From positions 1 through 19,371 of the forward strand of contig JAFGTI010000092.1 of the NCBI GenBank assembly GCA_016934175.1: a stretch of DNA of 19,371 bases, in the 5' to 3' direction. This DNA comes from Acholeplasmataceae bacterium (GTDB lineage Bacteria > Bacillota_I > Bacilli_A > Acholeplasmatales > Acholeplasmataceae). The translations under genes and the position numbers were made by a program. Shown here piece by piece: positions 1 through 6,173 of this stretch. Within the stretch, counting starts at the first letter, position 1. The number at the start of each line of letters is the position of its first letter. Below the pieces are notes generated by a model that saw nothing but the letters and a program-made list of their open reading frames with translations, had not been told where the DNA came from and ran no database searches.

Positions 1-1008
1 TGTAATAACTAATGGAGTGAGTTCATCAATATTAGAATTATCAATATATACAGTCTGAAATGGTATTGTTACTTGAAAAACTGATGTCGTTGAATATTCA
101 GTAATATATGGGTATCCAATTAAACTAAAAGTTAGTGTGTTTGCATCAGATTTTTCAATTAAAACTTGATACTCTAAATCAAAATCATTGTAGAAAGTGA
201 AATCAAATTGATTCACCTTTAAAATCCTCACATTTTGTCCGGAAACTGCCCAAGTGGGCATTGTGTAATATTGCTCAAATGAAAAACCATTAAAATTTGA
301 ATCTAAAAGTACGCCAAGCATACCTGATGCAATAATACTCAGTTGTTCATTATTCAATTCTAGAGTTTCCAATTGAGTTAATAATGAAAAACGATCACCT
401 GCAGCAATATTAATTTCTGTTATTTGATTTAATATAATATCAACATCTAATGGATTGATGTTAGTTATGTCATTTTGATTAATTACTAGATTGGCAAATT
501 CTTCAGTCGTATACTCAGTTAAGTCATAGATTCTACGCTCTTTTAAATGTTGAATATCTGTATAAAAATCTTGATAAAATTGATCAAAGTCAAAATAATC
601 AGTAATTGTAGAAGTAAATTGTTGATTAATATTTTCTTCTAATAATGCAACATTACTGCTGCTTACATCAAAGTAAGCGAGATTGTCTTGATTTTTAATA
701 AGATTAGTTCTTGTTTGACTATAATTAAACTCAACAAGATTTAAAGGGATGTCATAAGAGTAATCCTGATACTGTAATTTGTATTCTGAATCAGTTTTCC
801 ATTTTTCAATATTTGAATTAAGAATCGATTCATATTGATCCTCATCATAACTACCCAAATATATGAATCCTAAGCTCGTTTGATCGACTGTGTTTGCAAC
901 ACTAAAAACTGCAAGTGTAATACCTGCAAACGTTAAAGACAGTAATAAAACGATGAGTGTAATCATAAAGTAAGCATTCTGTTTAAATAAATGTTTCAAC
1001 CTGTTCAA
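1..1008 (-). CDS. Divergent VanW-family membrane-anchored protein, partial (C-terminus beyond left edge)
   Basis: This is an open frame of 336 codons that runs off the left edge, so the C-terminus is missing. Residues about 13-37 form one hydrophobic segment after a basic start, which suggests an N-terminal membrane anchor with the rest outside. Residues about 48-85 resemble the peptidoglycan-binding-like domain (PG_binding_4 type) that precedes VanW domains. Residues about 195-305 follow the VanW pattern: an AAGDRFS stretch where the family has PGExFSF, then FDFTFYNDFDLEYQV and NTLTFSLIG, matching the family's DFKFKN..DYPI and NTLTVxIYG. The usual GGGxCQVS motif reads LSIIASGM, so the conserved Cys-Gln is lost. 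I chose the TTG at 1008-1006 because an AGAGGTGAT ribosome-binding site precedes it at good spacing; the ATG at 1014 lies inside that site. It faces the pilin operon, so a role in a surface or pilus system is possible. The biochemical role of VanW domains is not established. The family call is by eye. Confidence 0.6.
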   Translation of the reverse strand, partial: MNRLKHLFKQNAYFMITLIVLLLSLTFAGITLAVFSVANTVDQTSLGFIYLGSYDEDQYESILNSNIEKWKTDSEYKLQYQDYSYDIPLNLVEFNYSQTRTNLIKNQDNLAYFDVSSSNVALLEENINQQFTSTITDYFDFDQFYQDFYTDIQHLKERRIYDLTEYTTEEFANLVINQNDITNINPLDVDIILNQITEINIAAGDRFSLLTQLETLELNNEQLSIIASGMLGVLLDSNFNGFSFEQYYTMPTWAVSGQNVRILKVNQFDFTFYNDFDLEYQVLIEKSDANTLTFSLIGYPYITEYSTTSVFQVTIPFQTVYIDNSNIDELTPLVIT

Positions 1009-1031
1009 AACCATCACCTCTATTTAAGAAT

Positions 1032-1040
1032 ATTATACCA
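1032..1040 (-). promoter_or_regulatory. Extended -10 promoter for the VanW-like gene
   Basis: On the minus strand the sequence reads TGGTATAAT, an extended -10 element about 25 bases upstream of the TTG start. No good -35 is seen at 16-18 bases; a TTGACC lies only 11 bases upstream of the -10. It shares the divergent intergenic region with the pilin promoter. Confidence 0.5.
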
Positions 1041-1108
1041 AATGAAATGGTCAAATAGACTGTTTTTTTTGATTTTGAAAGATTTTCAACATTTCACTTT
1101 CTGATTTG

Positions 1109-1137
1109 TTGAAACTAAATTGCCTATTTTATATTAT
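1109..1137 (+). promoter_or_regulatory. Promoter of the pilin operon
   Basis: TTGAAA (1109-1114) and TATTAT (1132-1137) are separated by 17 bases. A perfect TATAAT at 1135-1140 is an alternative -10 but would give 20-base spacing. The start codon at 1170 follows a GAGGTGA ribosome-binding site. Confidence 0.5.
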
Positions 1138-1169
1138 AATGATGATGTAGAATGATGTGAGGTGAGTAT

Positions 1170-1619
1170 ATGAAAAGACAATTAAGTCATAGAGGCTTTA
1201 CAGTGCTAGAAGCGATTGCTTCTATTTTTATCATTACTTTAGCTCTCACTACAGGTATCATGATTACAATTAATGTAAGAAATCAAACAATTGCCACTAA
1301 TGAACGTATTTTAGCAGTTGAAGTTGGTTCGAGAATTAGAGACGATATAGTAAATAATACGACATATACTGAACTCGAAAATTGGATGAATGATCAAGAA
1401 GTGATAGTCAATTCAATAAATTGTTCATCATTGGCTACCCCTTTTTCTTGTGATGTCTTCACATATATTTCAAATGGAAAAACTTATGATACCAATGTAG
1501 TCATCACTTTTTTAGTTCCTTCAACTGAATCAACTCTTTATCAAGTTGTTCATTTTGAAATCACCATAGAATACTATAGCAATAGATATCTAACAATGGA
1601 TGGTATTGTCTATGAATAA
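1170..1619 (+). CDS. Type IV pilin-like protein (class III prepilin signal)
   Basis: This 149-residue protein starts with a nine-residue basic leader ending in glycine, then the prepilin peptidase/methylation motif: cleavage after G9, methylatable F10 and the conserved Glu at mature position 5 (E14). A hydrophobic helix of about 20 residues follows and would form the pilin core and membrane anchor. The rest looks like a small globular headgroup. Cysteines at 85 and 94 could form a disulfide as in pilin D-regions. It is the first gene of a three-gene operon and has a good GAGGTGA site before the ATG. It is probably a minor pilin or pseudopilin of a type IV pilus, competence or type II-like system. 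Which of these cannot be told, because no assembly genes are in the window. Confidence 0.8.
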   Translation: MKRQLSHRGFTVLEAIASIFIITLALTTGIMITINVRNQTIATNERILAVEVGSRIRDDIVNNTTYTELENWMNDQEVIVNSINCSSLATPFSCDVFTYISNGKTYDTNVVITFLVPSTESTLYQVVHFEITIEYYSNRYLTMDGIVYE

Positions 1620-2139
1620 AAAAGGTGTAACACTGATTGAAATGCTTGCAGCCATAGTAATCTTCAGTCTAGCACTATCATTAGCTGCAACTGTGATTTC
1701 ACTGATTAATAATGCAAGTGCTCGAATTGAAATAAACTCTCAAGCCAATTATCAGGGATTATTGATTGACAGACAATTAAAAGACGCCATTTTAGATTTC
1801 GCACCTACAAATTATAGTAATTGTGGTGGACAAAACTGTTATGTTTTAGAAAAAGAATTCACCTATGAATTCGATGCAAATTTAGGACAGATTGTATTAA
1901 CCACTTATAGTCCCGCGCTTACCCATCAATTAAACATAAACAATGGTGAAATTTTAATTAATAACGTTCCTTTGGTCATTGATGATTTTACATTAGGAGA
2001 TAATAGCGATATCGATATTCTACAAAACGGTACTCAAGTTTATTTAACAATTACTTATGAACTTATAGCAACTTCAGGTAAAGCTTTTACTTTTACAACA
2101 TCATATAGTTTTGCAATATTAGCAATTCCTACACCCTAA
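1612..2139 (+). CDS. Type IV pilin-like protein, second of operon
   Basis: The 175-residue protein begins with a short basic leader and a clear prepilin site: G5, then V6 as mature residue 1 and E10 as the conserved Glu+5, within the motif KKGVTLIEML. A hydrophobic helix runs to about residue 32 and an extracellular-type domain follows. A close cysteine pair (C71 and C76) is a likely small disulfide loop. The ATG at 1612 overlaps the stop of the preceding pilin by eight bases, which suggests translational coupling. An in-frame ATG at 1600 would add four residues but has no ribosome-binding site. The pairing of conventional pilins with a larger atypical one downstream resembles minor-pilin operons such as gspHIJK or pilVWX, although the individual orthologies are not resolved. 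Confidence 0.78.
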   Translation: MNKKGVTLIEMLAAIVIFSLALSLAATVISLINNASARIEINSQANYQGLLIDRQLKDAILDFAPTNYSNCGGQNCYVLEKEFTYEFDANLGQIVLTTYSPALTHQLNINNGEILINNVPLVIDDFTLGDNSDIDILQNGTQVYLTITYELIATSGKAFTFTTSYSFAILAIPTP

Positions 2140-2160
2140 TATTGAAAGGAGGATAAAATA

Positions 2161-3291
2161 ATGAAACTGAATCACAAAGGCGTTGGAATCGCAACAGCCA
2201 TTGGTATTGTTGCTTTAGTTTTAGCCATTACGTCATCTTTACTCACTTATGCTGTATTTCAAGCTAATTTAGTTGATAAAAATATCGAGCGTACTGAAGC
2301 ATATGCAAATGCAATGCAATCAGTTGATGCTACATTAAATATCATTGCAAGAGATCAAAACTTTGATCCTGCATATTTTTCAGATTTAGGTGCTTTCATG
2401 GGTGTTACAATCTCAGCTTATAGTGACACAGTGTACACTGTGACTTCACTAGTAACAACAACCAAAGAGATTACTAGCTATTTTTCTGGATCTGCTAGTG
2501 TTCTACCTTTAACATCTTCTGTATTTGACTATACAGGACAAGAACCCGATTTTAGTCTAGATCCTCTAATTACTCCAACCAATATAATGGCTCAATTTAT
2601 ACCTATATTTATTCAAACAACCTTTCCAAGCATTACACCTCAAACAGAATTTACAGATTTTAACAGTATTATGACCTATTTGTTTTCCTTAACTCAATCA
2701 ACAGGTTCATACAGCTTAGAATCTCCAAGTATTATTACGAATCAAAGTAATCCCGTGGTTAGTGGACATTGGTATATCAACGGAGACGTTAGTTTATCAA
2801 GAAATCAAGATTTATTTATTCCTGAGGGTTATTTTTTAATTATTGATGGTAATTTAAATCTAGGGCGAGACTCTGAAATTACTGGGAACATCATTATCGA
2901 CGGAACTTTGGATGGAGATGTTAGAAATTCTATTGACTCAAAGCTCCAAGGTACATTTTATGTCAGTGGTGATGTTTTAACTGCAAAATCTACATCATTT
3001 GGAACATCTATTCAACCAACTTTTGTACTTTGTGAAGGCAAAACTGTTATAGCAAACGATTCTACAGGTTATGGCTATTTTTTATCTAACAAGTTTACAG
3101 GAAATAGTAAAAGTATTGTCATTACTGGAGGTATTTATCCAATGACGCCTTCAAATTTTACAAAAACAATTATTTATCCAAATACAACTTTAGATGTTAA
3201 TAACTTCTTTGATTATGCTATTCCTTCTGAGGTTCCATCTAGTGATGGTGGTGGAAGTGGATTCATCTTTACAACTCCAAAAATGAATTAA
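2161..3291 (+). CDS. Large atypical minor pilin with beta-rich domain (GspK/PilX-like position)
   Basis: The 376-residue product starts with a prepilin-like leader ending in G7, followed by a hydrophobic helix to about residue 35. Mature position 5 is Thr12, not Glu. In GspK-type tip pseudopilins this absence, together with large size and last place in the operon, is characteristic, so a tip subunit is a reasonable inference. Residues about 203-275 alternate short strands and glycine/asparagine/aspartate turns (INGDV, IIDGNLNLG, IIIDGTLDGDV, FYVSGDV), resembling a parallel beta-helix or bactofilin-like ladder. The tail is glycine-rich. The ATG has the strongest ribosome-binding site of the operon (AAAGGAGG, eight bases away), and the gene is followed directly by a terminator. 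No catalytic motif is seen. The pilin-like start is fairly sure; the tip role is inference. Confidence 0.65.
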   Translation: MKLNHKGVGIATAIGIVALVLAITSSLLTYAVFQANLVDKNIERTEAYANAMQSVDATLNIIARDQNFDPAYFSDLGAFMGVTISAYSDTVYTVTSLVTTTKEITSYFSGSASVLPLTSSVFDYTGQEPDFSLDPLITPTNIMAQFIPIFIQTTFPSITPQTEFTDFNSIMTYLFSLTQSTGSYSLESPSIITNQSNPVVSGHWYINGDVSLSRNQDLFIPEGYFLIIDGNLNLGRDSEITGNIIIDGTLDGDVRNSIDSKLQGTFYVSGDVLTAKSTSFGTSIQPTFVLCEGKTVIANDSTGYGYFLSNKFTGNSKSIVITGGIYPMTPSNFTKTIIYPNTTLDVNNFFDYAIPSEVPSSDGGGSGFIFTTPKMN

Positions 3292-3314
3292 GATATCGAC
3301 CGATATCTTTTTTT
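3290..3314 (+). terminator. Rho-independent terminator of the pilin operon
   Basis: AAGATATCG (3290-3298) pairs with CGATATCTT (3301-3309) and runs into seven T residues. The stem overlaps the stop codon of the third pilin gene. Confidence 0.8.
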
Positions 3315-3347
3315 CATTTTCTTTACAAAATCAATAGATAATCATCC

Positions 3348-3375
3348 TTGATTAAACTTTGATTTATGAGATAAT
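3348..3375 (+). promoter_or_regulatory. Promoter of the HAD phosphatase gene
   Basis: TTGATT (3348-3353) and GATAAT (3370-3375) are 16 bases apart. A TG one base before the -10 makes it an extended -10. The start codon at 3394 follows a GAGGTG site. Confidence 0.55.
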
Positions 3376-3393
3376 AAGTAATGAGGTGTTTTT

Positions 3394-4215
3394 ATGAAAT
3401 ATTTAATCGCTGTTGATCTTGATGGGTCTTTACTAAATCGTCAAGGTGAACTTACAACTAAATCTATCAAAGTTCTCAATCATTTAACTTCACTTGGTCA
3501 TGTCGTAGTTATAGCAACTGGTAGACCTTATGAAGGTGCAATACCAAAATATCTACAAATCGGTCTAACTACTCCACTGATTACTGATAATGGTGGGTCT
3601 ATTGAAAATCCAATGGATCCAAGTTTTGCAAAACAAAAGACATATCTACCTTTAAATTTGGTTTATCAATTATTTGAGCACACTAAACACTATATTATTT
3701 CAGCTTTTTTTAGTGACAATAAAGTGGTTTATGCTTATAAGTATGATAAAAAACTCGAAGAGTTCTTTAGCGGCATGAGTAGTGCGCATGTTGTTGAACT
3801 TGATTTTTCAGATTTACAAGTTGAACCTACAGGACTTGTTTATTTAATTGATGCAAAACATATGAAAGAATTAGAATCTTACGTAAATACTGTATTTAAA
3901 GATACTTTATCGACACGCCTTTGGGGTGTAGATAATGGTTATGCATTGTATGAAATTTATTTAAAACATATTTCAAAATCATCAGCACTTACATATCTTC
4001 TAGATTATTATGGTATGCAAAAGGAACAACTCATTGCCTTTGGAGATGGTATCAATGATATCGAGATGATTAGAGATGCTCATTTAGGAGTTGCGATGGT
4101 CAATGGGGTTAATGAAGTAAAAGTTGTCCGTAAAGATATGACAAAATATTCAAATGATGAAGATGGCATTGCTAAATACTTAATTGATTACTTCCATTTA
4201 GATAATTTGAGATGA
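3394..4215 (+). CDS. HAD-superfamily Cof-type phosphatase
   Basis: The 273-residue protein has the full haloacid dehalogenase active site: motif I DLDGS with nucleophile D8 and acid/base D10, motif II ATGR near residue 41, motif III lysine K195, and motif IV GDGIND with D218 and D222 binding magnesium. The length and the C2-type cap between motifs II and III fit the Cof/YidA group. These cytoplasmic enzymes remove phosphate from sugar phosphates, flavin mononucleotide or other small phosphometabolites; the substrate cannot be read from the sequence. The gene stands alone with its own promoter and terminator. The start is supported by GAGGTG eight bases upstream. Confidence 0.9.
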   Translation: MKYLIAVDLDGSLLNRQGELTTKSIKVLNHLTSLGHVVVIATGRPYEGAIPKYLQIGLTTPLITDNGGSIENPMDPSFAKQKTYLPLNLVYQLFEHTKHYIISAFFSDNKVVYAYKYDKKLEEFFSGMSSAHVVELDFSDLQVEPTGLVYLIDAKHMKELESYVNTVFKDTLSTRLWGVDNGYALYEIYLKHISKSSALTYLLDYYGMQKEQLIAFGDGINDIEMIRDAHLGVAMVNGVNEVKVVRKDMTKYSNDEDGIAKYLIDYFHLDNLR

Positions 4216-4238
4216 ACCTTTATGGTTTATCTTTTTTT
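4211..4238 (+). terminator. Terminator of the HAD phosphatase gene
   Basis: GATGAACC (4211-4218) pairs with GGTTTATC (4224-4231), including one G-U pair, around a five-base loop. Seven T residues follow. It overlaps the stop codon. Confidence 0.8.
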
Positions 4239-4341
4239 ATGATGAAATATAAAACAATAAAGAAAATTTACATGAATTTTCAGGCTAAATTAATACTTAA
4301 CATCATTCCTTATTTCTTTTAATTTATAAATATTTCATTAT

Positions 4342-4361
4342 GGATGCCAGAGCATCCTTTT
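4342..4361 (+). terminator. Possible orphan terminator hairpin
   Basis: GGATGC (4342-4347), loop CAGA, GCATCC (4352-4357) and TTTT follow in order. No gene ends here, so it is either a second terminator behind the HAD gene or a relic of a lost gene. Confidence 0.4.
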
Positions 4362-4561
4362 CGTGTTTTAAAAAACCGAATAAAAAGCAAATATTTACAA
4401 AGACATTGATATAAGGTATCTTTTTTGTTATATATATGGATTAGATTTCCATAAGTATCAAATGGATTGCCATCTATAAACTAGATTTCCCCATAATATT
4501 GGTATCTTTTTAACAAATTTAAAAACATTCAATAAAGATTCTTATTGATGTGGATAGTAAT

Positions 4562-4591
4562 AAAAAAAGAGTTGAGTTTAATTTCAACTCT
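4562..4591 (-). terminator. Strong terminator on the minus strand without an assigned gene
   Basis: AGAGTTGA (minus strand, from 4591 down to 4584) pairs with TCAACTCT (4575-4568) around an eight-base loop. Seven T residues on the minus strand follow. Confidence 0.7.
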
Positions 4592-4728
4592 CGTTTATGA
4601 TTTGTAATTTGATGATCAGATAAGATAACTAAAGATAAAAGAGTAATAAGTATTAGTCGTTCGTACCTCACTATAATTAGGATATATTACTAAGTGTAAG
4701 AAATTAAATATAGCCTTAAATTTATAAA
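4562..4728 (-). ncRNA. Candidate small RNA
   Basis: A promoter-like pair on the minus strand (4735-4765) and a strong terminator (4562-4591) bracket about 165 bases without a supported reading frame. The upstream tRNA-Arg unit has its own terminator, so transcription here would be independent. The 5' end is estimated from the -10 position. No known RNA family is recognised. This is inference from punctuation signals only. Confidence 0.3.
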
Positions 4729-4734
4729 ATATTA

Positions 4735-4765
4735 ATTGTATTTAAACTCTTGAATCGATTGTCAA
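4735..4765 (-). promoter_or_regulatory. Candidate promoter for the small RNA
   Basis: A perfect TTGACA (plus positions 4760-4765) is followed on the minus strand by TACAAT (4735-4740). The 19-base spacing is longer than the optimum of 17, so strength is uncertain. Confidence 0.35.
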
Positions 4766-4815
4766 TCATATTCCCACTCTGATTATTGTACATATTTTTA
4801 TCATAAATTTATCAA

Positions 4816-4839
4816 CAAAAAAAGCCATATTGTATGGCT
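4816..4839 (-). terminator. Terminator of tRNA-Arg
   Basis: On the minus strand AGCCATA and TATGGCT form a seven-base perfect stem with a three-base loop (plus 4823-4839), followed by seven T residues. Confidence 0.85.
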
Positions 4840-4853
4840 CTTTATTTTACTAG

Positions 4854-4930
<77 letters not shown>

Positions 4931-4950
4931 GTGTTTGGCAGGCAATGAAT

Positions 4951-4979
4951 ATTATAACCTAATCACATGCGAATGTAAA
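4951..4979 (-). promoter_or_regulatory. Promoter of tRNA-Arg
   Basis: TTTACA (plus 4974-4979) and TATAAT (4951-4956) are separated by exactly 17 bases on the minus strand and lie about 20 bases before the tRNA. Confidence 0.75.
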
Positions 4980-5007
4980 GTGTAAATTGACATCATTTTT
5001 ATTATAT

Positions 5008-5037
5008 AAAAAAGGGGAAGATTATGCAATCTTTCCC
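5008..5037 (-). terminator. Terminator of the MarR-family gene
   Basis: On the minus strand GGGAAAGATT and AATCTTCCCC form a long stem with one mismatch and a GCAT loop, then six T residues. The stem includes the stop codon of the regulator. Confidence 0.75.
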
Positions 5038-5453
5038 ATTTTACTTATTTTATCTAAAATTCGCATTAAAGCTTGAGTATCCTCTTCACCAAGATTTCTT
5101 ACCAAAAGTTTAATTGGACGATAATATTCTTCCTTGATAGATTCGACATATGCCTTTCCTTTAGCTGTCAAAGAAATGTAAGTCACTCTTAAATCTTTAT
5201 CTGATGTCTCTTTTTCTAAATATTCTTTTTCAACAAGTTCGTTTACTTTATGAGTGATTGCTGGTAATGTGACTCTTAATGTTTTTGCAACATCGGTTAA
5301 TTTGATTTTTTGAAACAAATCACAAAATGCTACACAAAACATAACCATGATATCCGCATCACTGAGTTCAGTAGTTGTTCTTTTATAGATGCCACTTCTT
5401 CTGAAAACTTGAAGTGCACGATCCAATCTTTGTAGTTTTTGATATTCTCTCAT
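5022..5453 (-). CDS. MarR-family transcriptional regulator
   Basis: The 143-residue protein has the MarR winged-helix layout: an N-terminal dimerisation helix, a helix-turn-helix around residues 52-75 (KLTDVAKTLRVTLPAITHKVNEL), and the wing with the family's D-x-R signature (D87, R89) before a C-terminal dimerisation helix. MarR proteins are cytoplasmic dimers that usually repress their own gene and neighbours until a ligand or oxidant binds. I start it at the ATG at 5453 because AGGAG lies six bases upstream; the longer frame to 5498 has no such site and reads through the leader. A dyad at 5501-5520 could be its operator. No transporter or enzyme target is adjacent, so the regulon is unknown. 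Confidence 0.85.
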   Translation of the reverse strand: MREYQKLQRLDRALQVFRRSGIYKRTTTELSDADIMVMFCVAFCDLFQKIKLTDVAKTLRVTLPAITHKVNELVEKEYLEKETSDKDLRVTYISLTAKGKAYVESIKEEYYRPIKLLVRNLGEEDTQALMRILDKISKMGKIA

Positions 5454-5500
5454 TTTTATCTCCTTTGAATACATCATGAAAAATGAATGCCTAGCCATGA

Positions 5501-5520
5501 TGATACATACATGTATATCA
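5501..5520. promoter_or_regulatory. Operator-like dyad upstream of the MarR gene
   Basis: TGATACATACATGTATATCA has matching outer arms (TGATA/TATCA) and contains a perfect ten-base palindrome, ATACATGTAT, at 5507-5516. The size and place, about 50 bases before the start codon, fit autorepression by a MarR dimer. The promoter itself is not clear. Confidence 0.4.
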
Positions 5521-5546
5521 AGGTGCCTTATTCTACTTAAATTTTA

Positions 5547-6173
5547 TCACAATATGTGATTTTTATATATTTTATGCATTTTTTTAAGTGATTCTACTCT
5601 TTTTTCGTCTGCATTTACCATTATTTTTTCAATTTGACGCGCTTTTCTTTGATAATATGGTTTAGCTTCTGGTTTGCTTTTTAGTATAGGTCCCAGTAAT
5701 ATGTCATCTTCATTTAAAATCATTTTTCCCCTTATTACTTTTAAGATAACATAATAAAATCTATCATGAATAATGAACTCATCAACAATCGAAAATCCAT
5801 TATTCATTAAATACGTTCTAAGAATTTCTATTTTATCGTTTGCCTGAAGTAGATACTCATGATGCCCGGATGGTGCATGATCTAAAATATTTGTAATTAA
5901 ATAAGCGCCCATGCCAGCAATAATTGCTAAATCAAATTCTTCTTTGATATCTGAAAATCCATCAGATATCACATAAGATATGGGATATTTTCTTAGGTTC
6001 TTTTTTGCTTGATTTAAAGGCTTTTCTCTTAAATCACTTGCAATAGCACTTTTTATGTATCCTTTTTCAAATGCACTTGATAAAACCAATCCATGATCGG
6101 TCCCAATATCCAGTACTTTATTATATCCTCGAGTCAAATCTGCTAAAAATTCAATTCTTTTACTTCTTGCCAT
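5547..6173 (-). CDS. trmK: tRNA (adenine22-N1)-methyltransferase TrmK
   Basis: The 208-residue protein is a Rossmann-type S-adenosylmethionine methyltransferase. Residues 20-28 (VLDIGTDHG) are the cofactor-binding motif I in the form typical of TrmK/YqfN, and IIAGMGAYLI is the family's motif IV region. TrmK places m1A at position 22 of tRNAs in Gram-positive bacteria. Bacillus carries trmK (yqfN) close behind sigA, which supports the call. The ATG at 6173 overlaps the end of rpoD by 14 bases; a GTG at 6185 would add four residues but lacks a ribosome-binding site. The gene is the likely last member of the long minus-strand operon. No convincing terminator follows: the ATCACA/TGTGAT hairpin at 5546-5560 lacks T residues on this strand. 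Confidence 0.88.
   Translation of the reverse strand: MARSKRIEFLADLTRGYNKVLDIGTDHGLVLSSAFEKGYIKSAIASDLREKPLNQAKKNLRKYPISYVISDGFSDIKEEFDLAIIAGMGAYLITNILDHAPSGHHEYLLQANDKIEILRTYLMNNGFSIVDEFIIHDRFYYVILKVIRGKMILNEDDILLGPILKSKPEAKPYYQRKARQIEKIMVNADEKRVESLKKMHKIYKNHIL

Larger units (their letters stand above)
4239..4850. other. Gene-poor AT-rich intergenic region
   Basis: No protein gene of credible length, codon use or ribosome-binding site is seen on either strand. It contains a GGATGC/GCATCC hairpin followed by T residues (4342-4361) and a candidate small RNA on the minus strand (4562-4765 including its promoter). It also has two copies each of GGTATCTTTTT (4415-4425, 4501-4511) and TAGATTTCC (4442-4450, 4482-4490), and the tRNA terminator. 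Many stops in all frames and scattered short repeats suggest decayed sequence, but no parent gene is recognised. Confidence 0.7.

Noticed and set aside
4239..4325. Short plus-strand frame starting MMKYKTIKKIY
   Set aside because: It starts inside the T run of the HAD terminator, has no ribosome-binding site and only about 27 codons.
4519..4671. Minus-strand GTG frame of 50 codons, hydrophobic
   Set aside because: No ribosome-binding site, a rare start, and it reads straight through the strong terminator at 4562-4591; likely chance in AT-rich DNA.
4690..4790. Possible transposase relic (SGNMIDNRFKSLN-like peptide on the minus strand)
   Set aside because: The resemblance to ISL3-type C-termini is a few residues long, with stops all around and no terminal repeats.
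5546..5560. Terminator behind trmK (ATCACA/TGTGAT hairpin)
   Set aside because: On the coding strand the hairpin is followed by AAAATTT, not a T run. The T-rich side points the other way, where no gene ends.
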